A DNA stretch of 64,000 nt, taken from assembly GCA_030067835.1 (NCBI GenBank), contig CP092441.1, forward strand, positions 558,001-622,000, in the 5' to 3' direction. A program made the translations under genes and the position numbers. The DNA is from Chakrabartyella piscis (GTDB lineage: Bacteria > Bacillota > Clostridia > Lachnospirales > Anaerotignaceae). Under the pieces are notes generated by a model. It ran no database searches. It saw nothing but the letters and a program-made list of their open reading frames with translations, and had not been told where the DNA came from. Each line of letters opens with the position of its first letter. Positions within the stretch are counted from its first letter, which is position 1. Below are positions 38,543 through 47,716 of this stretch, piece after piece.

Positions 38543-38577
38543 AAAAACGATAATCTTTGGATTGTCGTTTTTTTTGT
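38543..38577 (+). terminator. Terminator after tRNA-Tyr
   Basis: Stem AACGATAATC/GATTGTCGTT with loop TTTG, extended by flanking A and T runs; eight T follow. It closes a 16S-tRNA-Tyr transcription unit. Confidence 0.9.
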
Positions 38578-39206
38578 AAATTTAAGAAGGGTTATTTATA
38601 TAATGCGTAGTGTAACGTAGGGGAGGATATCATCCTCCTGTAAAAAAACAAGATAGGAAAAGAGGAGTGGTAATTCTAGGAGTGGAAGCGGTTTAAGGTT
38701 TAAAGAGTTTCAGACCTTACTTTTCACTGGAGAAAAGTAACAAAATCCACCACTACTTCCAAAGCGTGGAGCACGGTTCAAGATGGGTCTAACTCGACGG
38801 GTCATCATTTTGCAAGCAAAATCACCTGCGGTGACCGCCATATCTTTGGCGGTGAGTTCTTGAAAATCACCCCCAAAAGTAAGATATGTGGTGGTATAAA
38901 TCCTACGATTAGACCGTGAGTGACAAGCCCCTCACCTCTTAATTACTGGTTCAAAAGCGTATGCTATGGAGTTTCTGTAGGGGATGGCGTCCTCGACATC
39001 CCGTTGTGAATCACTACAAATATAAATGAGATGCACCTGTAGGGCAAGGGTTCACCGCCAAAGAAGTGGCGGTCACACGTAGTGTGATTTTGCTTGCAAA
39101 ATGATGACCTCTACTCTTGCCGTTATAAATAGCCACAAATATCAATTTATAATTGTAACCAACGGGTGACGAAACGTCACCCCTACAAAATAAACGTTTC
39201 TACAGA
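38578..39206. repeat. Repeat-dense intergenic region between tRNA-Tyr and the IS element
   Basis: Contents in order: a unit at 38615-38641 (GGAGGATA/TATCCTCC); an unrecognised stretch at 38660-38790 with small inverted repeats (ACTTTTC-ACTG-GAGAAAAGT near 38720); and a three-hairpin module at about 38803-38857 (ATTTTGC-AA-GCAAAAT, TCACC-TGC-GGTGA, ACCGCCA...TGGCGGT). Then come a unit at 38976-39008, and an expanded unit at 39038-39125 whose outer arms GGCAAG/CTTGCC enclose the same three-hairpin module reversed. Last is a minus-strand unit at 39160-39188 (GGGTGACG/CGTCACCC). No gene is supported. Confidence 0.7.
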
Positions 39207-40709
39207 TTATAAGCATGCTCTGAATAGATGACACTTGAAATAATATAATGTTTTATACATCAAAAAAGCCGTGGAATTCATCCACGGCTTCAGACTGTCA
39301 AAGAACCCTATTCCGCACCTTGGAATAGGGTTCTTTCGTATAAATAACGCATATTCTACAAACAACATATACTGCTTACTACTCCATGTTGCCAGTTTTT
39401 TTAAGTTCATTGCAGCGAATTTAAGCTTCACCCATTTTGAAACCTGAGCCAAGCCTTTATGATATGTATATCGCATTGCGTGCTTCTCCTTTGCGTCTGC
39501 AAAAACCCGTTCTATGGTTTGGCTCCTCAACGCATAGGTGTCTTTTCCTAATGGAGAATGCCGCACATCCTCTGCCTTTTCTAAATATTTCCACCAGATG
39601 TGCTTGGTGACTACCTTTCTGTGGTCTTTGCTTTCGGTACACCTTGAAAGATTTTCACATTTTTCGCAAATATAACTGTAACTTTTAAATTCTCTATAGC
39701 CATCTCGATTGGTGGTTGTATATGGTAAAACGTGATATTCTGGGCAAATGATGCAGTTGTAGTATTCATCAAAAACATACTCATACCATGGTGAATTTCC
39801 TTTTTTCGTCACTGGTCTTTTGTAAGGCAAAGAGGGTATTCTTCCATCATCAAATATTTGCTTGCAAATCCATGGGGTTTTGTATCCTGCATCAGCTGTA
39901 ATCACTTGTATTTCTGGATATTTTTCTGTCACTTTATGATAAACCTCATCAAATACAACACTATCATGGATGTTTCCAGGTGTTACAACGGTTTCTAATA
40001 CAAAGTTATTTTTATCGCAAACGGTATGTGCACCATATGCAAAGCACTTTTTATGTTCGCCCTTATGGAACAAACCGCTGTCTGGATCTGTTGTAGAAGT
40101 GGTGATTGTTTTTGTTCTTGGAGGGTCATTTTTATCATCAAAAGGCTTTTTTCCATTATCTTCTCTGTCTTTATTGATTTCTTCAAAAAGTTGCTTTTCA
40201 TACTTTTTAGCTGCAACAGGTATTTCTTTTTTGATGTTTTTCTTTAAATTTGCATTTGCCTTGATATGCGTTGCATCTATAAACACAACTTCTGGACGTA
40301 AATATCCTTTTTTCTCAACTTCACCTAAAATCCAAGCGAAAATTTTTTCTACCACTGTTTCTTTAAATCTATTGTTGAAGTTATAACTAATGGTAGCAAA
40401 GTGCGGAATACTATCATTGAGGGTATAGCCCAAAAACCAGCGATAGGCAATATTCATTTCAATTTCTTTTACCGTTTGGCGTAAAGAGCGAATTCCATAC
40501 AAATGTTGGATAAACACCATTTTAAAGAGAACAACAGGGTCAACGCTAGGTCTGCCGTTGTTTGAGCAGTACAAATCTTCCACAAATGAATAAATTTCAT
40601 TAAAATCTACGGCTTTATCTATTTTTCTTAATAAATGATTTTCTGGAACGAGCATATCTATGTTTATGATTTCTACTGATGTTCTTTTGATTTCTTCTTT
40701 ACTCAACAT
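39207..40709 (-). CDS. IS1182-family-type DDE transposase
   Basis: A 500-residue transposase. The N-terminal domain (SVDPVVLFKMVFIQHLYGIRSLRQ) and the DDE core are present: FIDATHIKANA (first Asp, near residue 150), ITADAGYKTP (second Asp, near 270) and SQTIERVFADAKEKHAMRYT (Glu, near 420). A Cys cluster, CEKCENLSRC, near residue 375 is typical of this group. The frame has no stop inside the element. It reads out through the left end into the duplicated hairpin and host DNA, adding about 27 residues (from PWMNST onward) before stopping at 39207. No ribosome-site problem or internal stop is seen, so it may be active. Confidence 0.9.
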   Translation of the reverse strand: MLSKEEIKRTSVEIINIDMLVPENHLLRKIDKAVDFNEIYSFVEDLYCSNNGRPSVDPVVLFKMVFIQHLYGIRSLRQTVKEIEMNIAYRWFLGYTLNDSIPHFATISYNFNNRFKETVVEKIFAWILGEVEKKGYLRPEVVFIDATHIKANANLKKNIKKEIPVAAKKYEKQLFEEINKDREDNGKKPFDDKNDPPRTKTITTSTTDPDSGLFHKGEHKKCFAYGAHTVCDKNNFVLETVVTPGNIHDSVVFDEVYHKVTEKYPEIQVITADAGYKTPWICKQIFDDGRIPSLPYKRPVTKKGNSPWYEYVFDEYYNCIICPEYHVLPYTTTNRDGYREFKSYSYICEKCENLSRCTESKDHRKVVTKHIWWKYLEKAEDVRHSPLGKDTYALRSQTIERVFADAKEKHAMRYTYHKGLAQVSKWVKLKFAAMNLKKLATWSSKQYMLFVEYALFIRKNPIPRCGIGFFDSLKPWMNSTAFLMYKTLYYFKCHLFRACL

Positions 40710-40776
40710 TTGTCATCACCTCAACCTCATTATACCAAAAAAAGCCAGCTTATGCTGACTTTTTTGACAGTCTGAA
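39288..40776 (-). mobile_element. IS1182-type insertion sequence inside the recA terminator
   Basis: The element is bounded by 14-bp perfect inverted repeats, TTCAGACTGTCAAA (39288-39301) and TTTGACAGTCTGAA (40763-40776). It is flanked by a 21-bp direct repeat of a hairpin, GCCGTGG-AATTCAT-CCACGGC (39267-39287 and 40777-40797), in the same orientation on both sides. The asymmetric loop shows these are direct copies, so this is a duplicated target, not part of the inverted repeat. An internal hairpin (GAACCCTATTCC/GGAATAGGGTTC, about 39302-39335) lies in the transposase coding end. A small stem, AGCCAGC/GCTGACT, near 40743-40760 lies upstream of the transposase. Confidence 0.85.
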
Positions 40777-40797
40777 GCCGTGGAATTCATCCACGGC
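40777..40797 (-). terminator. recA-proximal copy of the duplicated terminator hairpin
   Basis: Read on the minus strand, the hairpin follows the recA stop by 13 bases but is now followed by TTCAGACTG instead of a T-run, because the IS is inserted here. The other copy at 39267-39287 keeps the original six T. The recA terminator is therefore probably weakened and transcription may run into the IS, towards the transposase sense strand. Confidence 0.75.
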
Positions 40798-40810
40798 TTT
40801 CCTTATATAC

Positions 40811-41890
40811 TTATTCCAAATCCAATTCTACAACAGGTGCAGTTTCTTCTTTGGATGCATCACCAAGACCCATCAAGCCATAGTGGACACGTACTTTATT
40901 TTCAATTTCCAGACATATTTCTGGATTTTCTTTCAAGAATTGTTTTGCGTTTTCACGTCCTTGACCCATACGAGTTTCTCCATAAGAGTACCAAGCACCG
41001 CTTTTGTTGACAATATCCACATCTGCTGACAAATCTAAAATATCTCCTTCTTTGGAAACACCTTGACCATAAACAATATCAAATTCCGCTGTTTTGAATG
41101 GTGGAGCAACTTTATTTTTTGCAATTTTGACTTTGACACGATTTCCAACCAAGTCAGTACCTTGTTTCAATACATCGGTTTTTCTGATTTCGATACGAAT
41201 GGTGGAATAGAATTTCAAAGCACGACCACCAGTTGTGGTTTCTGGATTGCCAAAGGTAACACCAATTTTTTCACGCAATTGGTTGATGAATACAACAGTA
41301 CAATTGGATTTGTTGGTGATACCTGTGAGTTTACGCAACGCCTGACTCATCAAACGAGCTTGCAAACCCATATGGGAATCACCCATTTCACCATCAATTT
41401 CAGCTCTTGGAACCAAAGCAGCAACAGAGTCGATAATGACAATATCAATTGCACCACAACGTACCATAGTTTCTGCAATGTCCAAAGCCTGTTCACCATT
41501 ATCTGGTTGAGAAATATACAAGTTATCAATATCCACACCAAGGTTTTTTGCATAAGCAGGGTCCATAGCATGTTCCGCATCGATATAGCCTGCAATGCCA
41601 CCAGCTTTTTGCACTTCTGCAACCATATGGAGTGCAATTGTGGTTTTACCAGAGGATTCAGGACCATATACTTCCAAAATTCTACCCTTTGGCACACCGC
41701 CAACACCCAAAGCAATATCCAAGCTCAAAGAACCAGAAGAAACCACTTCTACATTCATTTTCGCACTTTCATCGCCCAATTTCATAACAGCGCCTTTGCC
41801 AAAGGTTTTTTCAATGTAACTCAAGGCAGAAGACAATGCTTTTTCCTTATCTGAAAATTTGATATCCTCTTTTGGAGTTGATTTTGCCAT
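40811..41890 (-). CDS. recA: Recombinase RecA
   Basis: A 359-residue DNA-strand exchange protein and SOS co-protease. Walker [10 protein letters not shown] is near residue 74. The sequence [17 protein letters not shown], the Walker B region [15 protein letters not shown] and the DNA-binding loop region [20 protein letters not shown] are all present. The start follows GAGGAGT. The upstream region has a consensus-like promoter and two LexA-type boxes. It lies downstream of cinA on the same strand, as is usual, but far from pgsA and rny, which normally flank this pair. An IS sits in its terminator. Confidence 0.98.
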   Translation of the reverse strand: MAKSTPKEDIKFSDKEKALSSALSYIEKTFGKGAVMKLGDESAKMNVEVVSSGSLSLDIALGVGGVPKGRILEVYGPESSGKTTIALHMVAEVQKAGGIAGYIDAEHAMDPAYAKNLGVDIDNLYISQPDNGEQALDIAETMVRCGAIDIVIIDSVAALVPRAEIDGEMGDSHMGLQARLMSQALRKLTGITNKSNCTVVFINQLREKIGVTFGNPETTTGGRALKFYSTIRIEIRKTDVLKQGTDLVGNRVKVKIAKNKVAPPFKTAEFDIVYGQGVSKEGDILDLSADVDIVNKSGAWYSYGETRMGQGRENAKQFLKENPEICLEIENKVRVHYGLMGLGDASKEETAPVVELDLE

Positions 41891-41938
41891 TTTGAGACTC
41901 CTCTCTATATATACACGAATGATTTATGATTAAAAAGC

Positions 41939-42000
41939 GAACATTTGTTGTCTTTTAGAACCTATGTTCTTATATTACTGTATTTTTTTTCTGCTGTCAA
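41939..42000 (-). promoter_or_regulatory. recA promoter with two LexA (SOS) boxes
   Basis: On the minus strand TTGACA (41995-42000) and TAATAT (41972-41977) are separated by 17 bases. GAACCTATGTTC at 41958-41969 is a perfect GAAC-N4-GTTC SOS core lying at the expected transcription start. A second, weaker box, CGAACATTTGTT, is at 41938-41949. This matches the Firmicutes LexA/DinR operator pattern. Confidence 0.8.
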
Positions 42001-42031
42001 CTGATTCTTGTGGTTTTTCTAAAAATTATAA

Positions 42032-42166
42032 TTCCAATTCACGATAAAAGGATTTTTATATCTTGTAGGGTACGCATTGTATGCGTATCGGAAGTGGAAT
42101 GCATACAATGCATTCCCTACATAATTGAGATATATTTAATTAAGTCCCATTAAATTTAATTGGGAT
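42032..42166. repeat. MITE-like element, copy 1
   Basis: About 135 bases. Its centre is a double palindrome, GGGTACGCAT/ATGCGTA and GAATGCAT/ATGCATTC, flanked by GATAAAAGGATTTTTATATC on the left and CATTAAATTTAATTGGGA on the right. The ends (TCCAATT and AATTGGGA) are inverted. It matches the element at 54788-54925 over most of its length. It lies between cinA and the recA promoter. Confidence 0.75.
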
Positions 42167-42186
42167 GTTTATAAAAGGAGTGGAAA

Positions 42187-43431
42187 TCACATATTGTCAG
42201 CTTGCAATTGTTTACGCAAACAATTCAAAGCATAGTAAGTAGCTCGTTCACGAATCTTATTGCGATCGCCAAAACCATGAAATTCCTTGACAATGGTGAT
42301 ACCGTCAATGCAAATGCCGATATACACAAGACCAACAGGTTTTTCAGGAGTACCACCATCAGGACCAGCAACACCAGTTGTGGAAACACCAATATTGGCA
42401 CCAGAGGTTTTGGCAATACCTTCTGCCATTTCTTTGGCGGTTTCTGGACTAACAGCACCGTGAATCTCTAGGGTTTTGCAATTTACATCCAAGCGATTTT
42501 CTTTGGCTTCATTGGAATAGGTGACGCAGCCTTCCAAAAAGACTTCTGAAATACCAGGGTAGCGAATCAAATTGGCAGCAATCAAACCACCGGTACAAGA
42601 CTCTGCAACAGCAATGGTTTTTTGTTTTGCAATCAACAACTTTGCAACTTCTGTTTCCATTGTGGTTTCACCTTCTGCATAGATGGCTTTGCCCAAACGA
42701 GCATACAAAGCTTCTGCAACAGGGTCTATGAGTGCATTTGCTTCTTCCAAAGATTTTGCTTTTGCTGTGATGCGTAAAATGGCTTCTCCATCCTTTGCAT
42801 ATGGTGCAATTGTGGGATTTGTTTGTGCATCTATGATATCCTTTACCTTGGATTCCATTGCACTTTCACCAACACTTGCCACACGCAAAATACGTGAATG
42901 AAACAGATATTCGGACTTGGATGCCAAATATGGTTCCACTTGGTTCTCAAACATAGGAATCACTTCCTTTGGTGGGCCAGGCAACATGACGATGATTTTA
43001 CCGTTTTTCTCCATAACCACACCTGGTGCTGTACCATTTGCATTATATAGAGGGAATCCATTTTCTTTTGGTACATATGCTTGTTTCAAATTGTTTTCTG
43101 TCATGACTCTGCCAGTCTTTGCAAAAACAGCTTCGATTTCTGATAAAGCTCGTTGATCCAACAGCAATTCTTCATCAAAATATTTGGCTGCAGTTTCCTT
43201 GGTCAAATCATCTTCTGTAGGACCCAAACCACCTGTTGTGATGACCAAATCCACACGTGAAAATGCATGGAATAAGGTATCTTCCAAGCGTTTTGGATTG
43301 TCACCAATGACACTTTGGTAATACACATCAATGCCAAGTGATGCCAATTCCTTTGCCAAATACTGTGCGTTTGTATTGAGGATATCGCCAAGAAGTAATT
43401 CTGTACCCACTGCTAAAATTTCTGCTTTCAT
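42187..43431 (-). CDS. cinA: CinA family nicotinamide-nucleotide amidohydrolase
   Basis: A 414-residue two-domain protein. The N-terminal MoCF-like (COG1058) domain begins MKAEILAVGTELLLGD and contains TTGGLGPTEDDLTKE. The C-terminal PncC-type amidase has AVAESCTGG near residue 273 and GVSTTGVAGPDGGTPEKPVGLVY. It recycles nicotinamide mononucleotide and is associated with competence regulons in some Firmicutes. The start at 43431 has GGAGGTC upstream; the frame extends further but without conservation. It precedes recA on the same strand. Confidence 0.94.
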   Translation of the reverse strand: MKAEILAVGTELLLGDILNTNAQYLAKELASLGIDVYYQSVIGDNPKRLEDTLFHAFSRVDLVITTGGLGPTEDDLTKETAAKYFDEELLLDQRALSEIEAVFAKTGRVMTENNLKQAYVPKENGFPLYNANGTAPGVVMEKNGKIIVMLPGPPKEVIPMFENQVEPYLASKSEYLFHSRILRVASVGESAMESKVKDIIDAQTNPTIAPYAKDGEAILRITAKAKSLEEANALIDPVAEALYARLGKAIYAEGETTMETEVAKLLIAKQKTIAVAESCTGGLIAANLIRYPGISEVFLEGCVTYSNEAKENRLDVNCKTLEIHGAVSPETAKEMAEGIAKTSGANIGVSTTGVAGPDGGTPEKPVGLVYIGICIDGITIVKEFHGFGDRNKIRERATYYALNCLRKQLQADNM

Positions 43432-43987
43432 ATTGACCTCCATAATTAGGATATATTTTATATAAAATAGTATATAATTGAATGCATTTTCATTATATGC
43501 TTTTTTCACCTATTTTCCAAGTGGGAATTTTGTAAACAAAGGGAAAATAAATAGAAAATTTTGGAGGATTTGGAAATGTCTTTCTTGGATATCTGCGTGC
43601 AATTGCAAGTTAATTGTGATAGAATGGAATAAATTAAAATATAGTGAAGAGTGAATAGTGAAGAATGAATAGTTTGAAATGTCATAAATGAAATACGCAT
43701 CTGTAGGGGCGATTCACGAATCGACCGCAAAACCAAGATTCTTCGTCACTGCGAAACTCTCCTCAGAATGACAGTGCGTTGGCGTATGTTTCTGTAGGGG
43801 TGCCCACCCTCGACATCCCCTCATAAATTGCCACAACCGTCAATATGTAATTGTAACCAACGGGTGACGAAACGTCACCCCTACAAAACAAACGTTACTA
43901 CAGATTTAAGTATAATAGACTTTGAATCAAACATAAAAAAGCGTAGTTGGATATTTTCCAATTACGCTTCTCTTTTTGTATTCAATT
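43432..43987. repeat. Repeat-rich intergenic region between cinA and the M23 coiled-coil gene
   Basis: It contains a low-complexity stretch, GTGAAGAGTGAATAGTGAAG, near 43642-43672, a palindromic unit at 43701-43730 (CGATT/AATCG), and a dispersed repeat, AAGATTCTTCGTCACTG...CAGAATGACA (43736-43773). It also contains a decayed unit at 43792-43823 and a minus-strand unit at 43859-43887 (GGGTGACG/CGTCACCC). The last, with its flanks (AATTGTAACCAACG left and AAACGTT.CTACAGATT right), repeats the block at 39145-39206. No gene is supported. Confidence 0.75.
43933..43969 (-). terminator. Terminator after the M23 coiled-coil gene
   Basis: Twelve paired bases (AAGCGTAATTGG/CCAACTACGCTT on the minus strand, one G-U) followed by six T. 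Confidence 0.9.
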
Positions 43988-44959
43988 TCAATCGATATAA
44001 TCCATTGGGTCTTGCAAAACACCATTCAATTGGATTTCATAGTGGCAATGGATGCCAGTGGAATTACCAGAAGAACCAGCCATTGCAATGATATCCCCTT
44101 TTTTTACAATATCCCCTTCAGAAACAAGGTTTGCTGAATTGTGTGCATATAATGTGGTGAATCCATTTCCATGATCCAAAACAATATAATGACCATAACC
44201 GCTTGCAAATGTGGATAAAAGCACAGTGCCAGCAGCAGTTGCAGAAATCCCTTTCACTTGGCTCATGGTGGCAATGTCAATTCCATTGTGTTGGCGTTCA
44301 CCACCAGCACCAGTTGGGTTGTAATATGTGGAGATATCTCCTTCTACAGGCATACCATTTGGAATATCGGTATACGCAGACAAACGCTCAATGGTTGTGG
44401 CTGCCACATTGGTGAATACAGCAGAAGCGCTTTCCATTTGCACCTCCAAATCCTCAATTTGCTTGGAAAGATTGGAAATACTTTGGTATGGTGTATAGAT
44501 TTTTTCGAGGAACACCATTTCTGTTGCAGTGGATGGTGTACTTGGCAGCAAAGCAGATGTCAAATCCACAAGGTTTTCGTCTGTTGGATCGCTGATGTAG
44601 TTCAGCTGTGTACGCAATTCATCTTTGAGTGTGTCCAGTTCTGCTAATTTTTCAGAGAGTTCCTGTGTTTTTTCTTCTAATTCTTGTAAACTACTTGCAT
44701 AATCCGCAGTATCTTCTTGCAAAGTTTCAGATGTGCTCATCAAACTGCGATTGTTACGTTCCAAATTTTCCAATTCCTGTTGGGATACCAAGAGGGCGTT
44801 TTTTGCATTGTGATATCCATAGATGGAAACACCACAAGCACCCAAAAGTAGGACTACCACCAAGCAAATAAAAATTAATTGCTGTTTGGAGATGGAGATT
44901 GCTGTTTTGTTCAAGGAAGAATTGGGATTTTCTGTGGAGACTTCTTTTGAAAGTTGCAT
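43988..44959 (-). CDS. Membrane-anchored M23 peptidase with coiled coil
   Basis: A 323-residue cell-wall hydrolase-type protein. A cytoplasmic tail is followed by one helix (IFICLVVVLLLGACGVSIYGY, about residues 29-49) and a coiled coil (about 60-180, with EELEKTQELSEKLAELD-like heptads). The M23 domain follows (about 205-323), with zinc ligands in RQHNGIDIA and GIHCHYEIQ, plus LYAHNSANL. The architecture resembles EnvC/LytM-type regulators and Clostridial division or sporulation peptidases. The start at 44959 has AAAGGTGA upstream; a longer frame to 44995 lacks one. Confidence 0.9.
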   Translation of the reverse strand: MQLSKEVSTENPNSSLNKTAISISKQQLIFICLVVVLLLGACGVSIYGYHNAKNALLVSQQELENLERNNRSLMSTSETLQEDTADYASSLQELEEKTQELSEKLAELDTLKDELRTQLNYISDPTDENLVDLTSALLPSTPSTATEMVFLEKIYTPYQSISNLSKQIEDLEVQMESASAVFTNVAATTIERLSAYTDIPNGMPVEGDISTYYNPTGAGGERQHNGIDIATMSQVKGISATAAGTVLLSTFASGYGHYIVLDHGNGFTTLYAHNSANLVSEGDIVKKGDIIAMAGSSGNSTGIHCHYEIQLNGVLQDPMDYID

Positions 44960-45234
44960 CAGATTCACCTTTCTTTCGTTTATTTTTGTTGTCAAATTAT
45001 TTCCTAGGGAAATAGAAGGCTATACTTATATATGTAGTATACTCGACATTACATAAAATGTAAATATAAATTTCATTAAAAATTAAAAATAGTTCATAAT
45101 TTGTTAATAATTTATAGATTCTCTTTCTATCCAATGGAAAGTGTGGTATACTTTCATGGAACAAATTACATGAAAAATGCTGATGTTTTCAGGAAAAACA
45201 AACAATTTTTGTATTGTAAAAGGAGCTGTGTGGT

Positions 45235-45495
45235 GTGAAAATCCAATCAAAAGATATGATGCAATATGGCAAAGTGGGTATGTCGGCTTTGAAATTTGGT
45301 AAAAAAGCAAATAAACTCATGAAACTGAAAAAAAGGATTCCAACAATACGCAAGCAAACAAGAATCAAAAAACAACAAAAAGCAGAAAAACGATACCAAA
45401 GAAAAGAGATGATCAAAAGGGTACTATATCGAACAAAACGTGTTGCAAAGGGGAGCAAAACTGCTTCCTGTTGGATTTGGAAACGTTATTTTTGA
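45235..45495 (+). CDS. Small, very basic hypothetical protein
   Basis: An 86-residue protein starting at GTG with AAAGGAG upstream (about 12 bases). It is dominated by Lys and Arg (for example KKANKLMKLKKRIPTIRKQ and KAEKRYQRKEMIKRVLYRTKR), with no membrane helix or known motif. A plausible extended -10 promoter, TGTGGTATACT, lies at 45142-45152. It is 72 bases upstream of a strongly acidic membrane protein gene. I do not recognise the family. Translation is plausible from the ribosome site and promoter, but not proven. Confidence 0.55.
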   Translation: MKIQSKDMMQYGKVGMSALKFGKKANKLMKLKKRIPTIRKQTRIKKQQKAEKRYQRKEMIKRVLYRTKRVAKGSKTASCWIWKRYF

Positions 45496-45567
45496 TGAGC
45501 ATTGCCATGGATGAAAACAATTGGTTTTTGAAAGTGGCATACTTTTGGGAAAATTAGGAGGATACTT

Positions 45568-47613
45568 ATGAAAGAAATGGATGAAACAATAGAAGAAACA
45601 ATAGAAGAAACAAATGTTGTAGAAGATGCTGTGGATAACAAAGAAATTGCAGTGGACAACCCTGTGGAAGAAGCACCAGAAAGTGTAGACAACACAGAAA
45701 CGAAAGAAATGGAAATTGCGGAAACAGAAGAAATGGTGGAAATTGCAGAAATTTCTGTAGAAAACCATGAGGAAACTGTGGATAACCAATTGGAAGAAGT
45801 GGAAGAAACTGTGGACAACCCTATGGAAACGGATGTTCTATCTGAAAATCCTGTTGAATCTGTGGAAGAATCTGTTGAATCTGTGGATAACTTAGATGAA
45901 ACAGAAGAATTAGAAGAAGAATTGGGAGAACCAAAGAAAAAATCACCTTGGAAAGCAATTGTAGCTGTCATTTTGGTGGCGATTTTAGGGTTTGTAGCCT
46001 ATTCTTTCTTGGGTGGCAGCGCAGAAACCAAATCTGTTTTGTATGTAAAAGATGGTGGTTTGTATGTTGCAAATGGAGAGGGTGAATCCACTTTGCTCCA
46101 CGAAACCATGGGTGAAGAAGCTGGTTACCACTATTACTATGCTGCTTGGGGCGCTTTGGCACCAGAAGATGGTACAATGGGCTATTATTTGGCAGATGTA
46201 GATGAAATTGGTATGGGAACTTTGTATATGCAAGATTTGGTGAAATCAGAAGACGGAGTTGCCATTGCAGATGATGTGCTTGCTTTGGCAGTCAGTGATG
46301 ATGGCGATATTTGCTTATATTTGACTTTGGAAGACGAATCCAGTGTTTCGGTATATGTGGCAAAAGATGGTGTATCACAATTGTTGACAGATAAATTGTT
46401 GATGGCAACCACTGCCTATGCATTGAGCCAGGATGGTAGCTACGCTATGTTCCAAGAAGACGATGGTACAGTGATTTCTTTGCATGTATTTGATGTGGCA
46501 ACAGGTGAAATTACAACATTGGCAGAAGAATCTGTTATGTATGTCATTGCCGATGATGGCACTGGCTACTATATTGGAAAAGAAGATGGAATCAATGTGT
46601 TGTATGCCTATACAGCAGAAACAGGTGCAACCAAAATTGCAGAAAATGTATATTTCTTTGATGTGATGTCAGAAGATGGTTCTGCTTTGTATGGTGTTTT
46701 ACCAACAGAAGATATTACATATGCAGATTTGATTTTGGATGATGTGGATGATTTGTCTGCGTTTGATGCAGAACGTCAAGCACAAATTTTGGATATGCGT
46801 GAACAAATGGAAGTTGCAGAAGGATTTGAACCTGTGTTGCAAAACCCTTATATTTGGAAAAATGGGGAAAGCATTGCCATTGATAAGGATATCATTTCTT
46901 TGGCACCCATTACAGGTGATGGCAACTACTTCTTTGGTTATGCAGTGCCAGAATTTGAAAAAATGCCATTGTCTGAAATCTATTCTTTGGATGAAGCCAT
47001 TATGATGTACTACACAGACTTGAACTATGGAGAAAAAGAATTGTTTGTTGCAAATGATGCAGGCGATGTATATACTTTGGATATGGAAAACACTTTGCCA
47101 TCTGCAATGATGATTTCTGGTGATGGTGCAACCATTGGCTATTTGTTGGCAACAGAAACAGGCAACCGTTTGATGGTGGAAACACTTGGCGTAGAAGGTA
47201 GTGCACAAGAAGTGGCATTGGATGTGCAAATCTTTGGCTTTGTAGGCGAAAACCATACTTTGGTATACTACAACAACTATACAAATGGTATTGGTGATAT
47301 TTGTGTCTATGCAGATGGCACTTCTACAGTTGTGGATTCCAATGCTATGGGTGTTTCCTATGCAGTCAATGAAGAAAATGTTTTGTATATTGCAAATCCA
47401 CAGGAAACAGGCAATGGAGAATTGAAAGAGTTTGATGGTACAACAGCAACCTTGATTGCAGAAGATGTATTCACTTTCCAAAGTAGAGATGAAAGTAGTA
47501 CAGTGTATATGCAAGGGTATGATATGGCAAGTGGCGTAGGCGATATCTATCATTATTTTGCTGGCGAAACCATTTTGATTGCAGAAGATGCAACCGCTAT
47601 TTATATGTATTGA
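45568..47613 (+). CDS. Acidic single-pass membrane protein with beta-propeller-like ectodomain
   Basis: A 681-residue protein. Residues 1-125 are highly acidic and repetitive (units such as VDNPxE and ESVESVDN) and cytoplasmic. A short basic patch (EPKKKSPWK) and one membrane helix (AIVAVILVAILGFVAYSFLGG, about residues 132-152) follow. The external part consists of repeated short beta motifs (for example VLYVKDGGLYVANGEGE, SDDGDICLYLTLED, SQDGSYAMFQEDDG) resembling a TolB/WD-like propeller. No enzymatic motif is visible. The start has an AGGAGG site. The acidic tail next to a tiny basic protein gene suggests charge pairing, which is inference. Confidence 0.8.
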   Translation: MKEMDETIEETIEETNVVEDAVDNKEIAVDNPVEEAPESVDNTETKEMEIAETEEMVEIAEISVENHEETVDNQLEEVEETVDNPMETDVLSENPVESVEESVESVDNLDETEELEEELGEPKKKSPWKAIVAVILVAILGFVAYSFLGGSAETKSVLYVKDGGLYVANGEGESTLLHETMGEEAGYHYYYAAWGALAPEDGTMGYYLADVDEIGMGTLYMQDLVKSEDGVAIADDVLALAVSDDGDICLYLTLEDESSVSVYVAKDGVSQLLTDKLLMATTAYALSQDGSYAMFQEDDGTVISLHVFDVATGEITTLAEESVMYVIADDGTGYYIGKEDGINVLYAYTAETGATKIAENVYFFDVMSEDGSALYGVLPTEDITYADLILDDVDDLSAFDAERQAQILDMREQMEVAEGFEPVLQNPYIWKNGESIAIDKDIISLAPITGDGNYFFGYAVPEFEKMPLSEIYSLDEAIMMYYTDLNYGEKELFVANDAGDVYTLDMENTLPSAMMISGDGATIGYLLATETGNRLMVETLGVEGSAQEVALDVQIFGFVGENHTLVYYNNYTNGIGDICVYADGTSTVVDSNAMGVSYAVNEENVLYIANPQETGNGELKEFDGTTATLIAEDVFTFQSRDESSTVYMQGYDMASGVGDIYHYFAGETILIAEDATAIYMY

Positions 47614-47638
47614 TATGATGTAAAATAAAAACGTAATT

Positions 47639-47701
47639 TGTAGGGGATGGGTTACCCTTCCCGTAACATAGTAGGGGTGAACCTATGTGTTCACCCGCAA
47701 T
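47639..47701. repeat. Two back-to-back palindromic units upstream of tsaE
   Basis: Units at 47639-47668 (GGGATGGG...CCCTTCCC) and 47669-47701 (GGGGTGAAC/GTTCACCC) abut, the second ending 15 bases before the tsaE start. Confidence 0.8.
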
Positions 47702-47716
47702 AAATGAGGGATTTGA

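Noticed and set aside
38660..38790. Structured stretch downstream of tRNA-Tyr as an RNase P RNA, tmRNA or intron fragment
   Set aside because: None of the conserved landmarks of those RNAs is visible. It looks like a further intergenic repeat.
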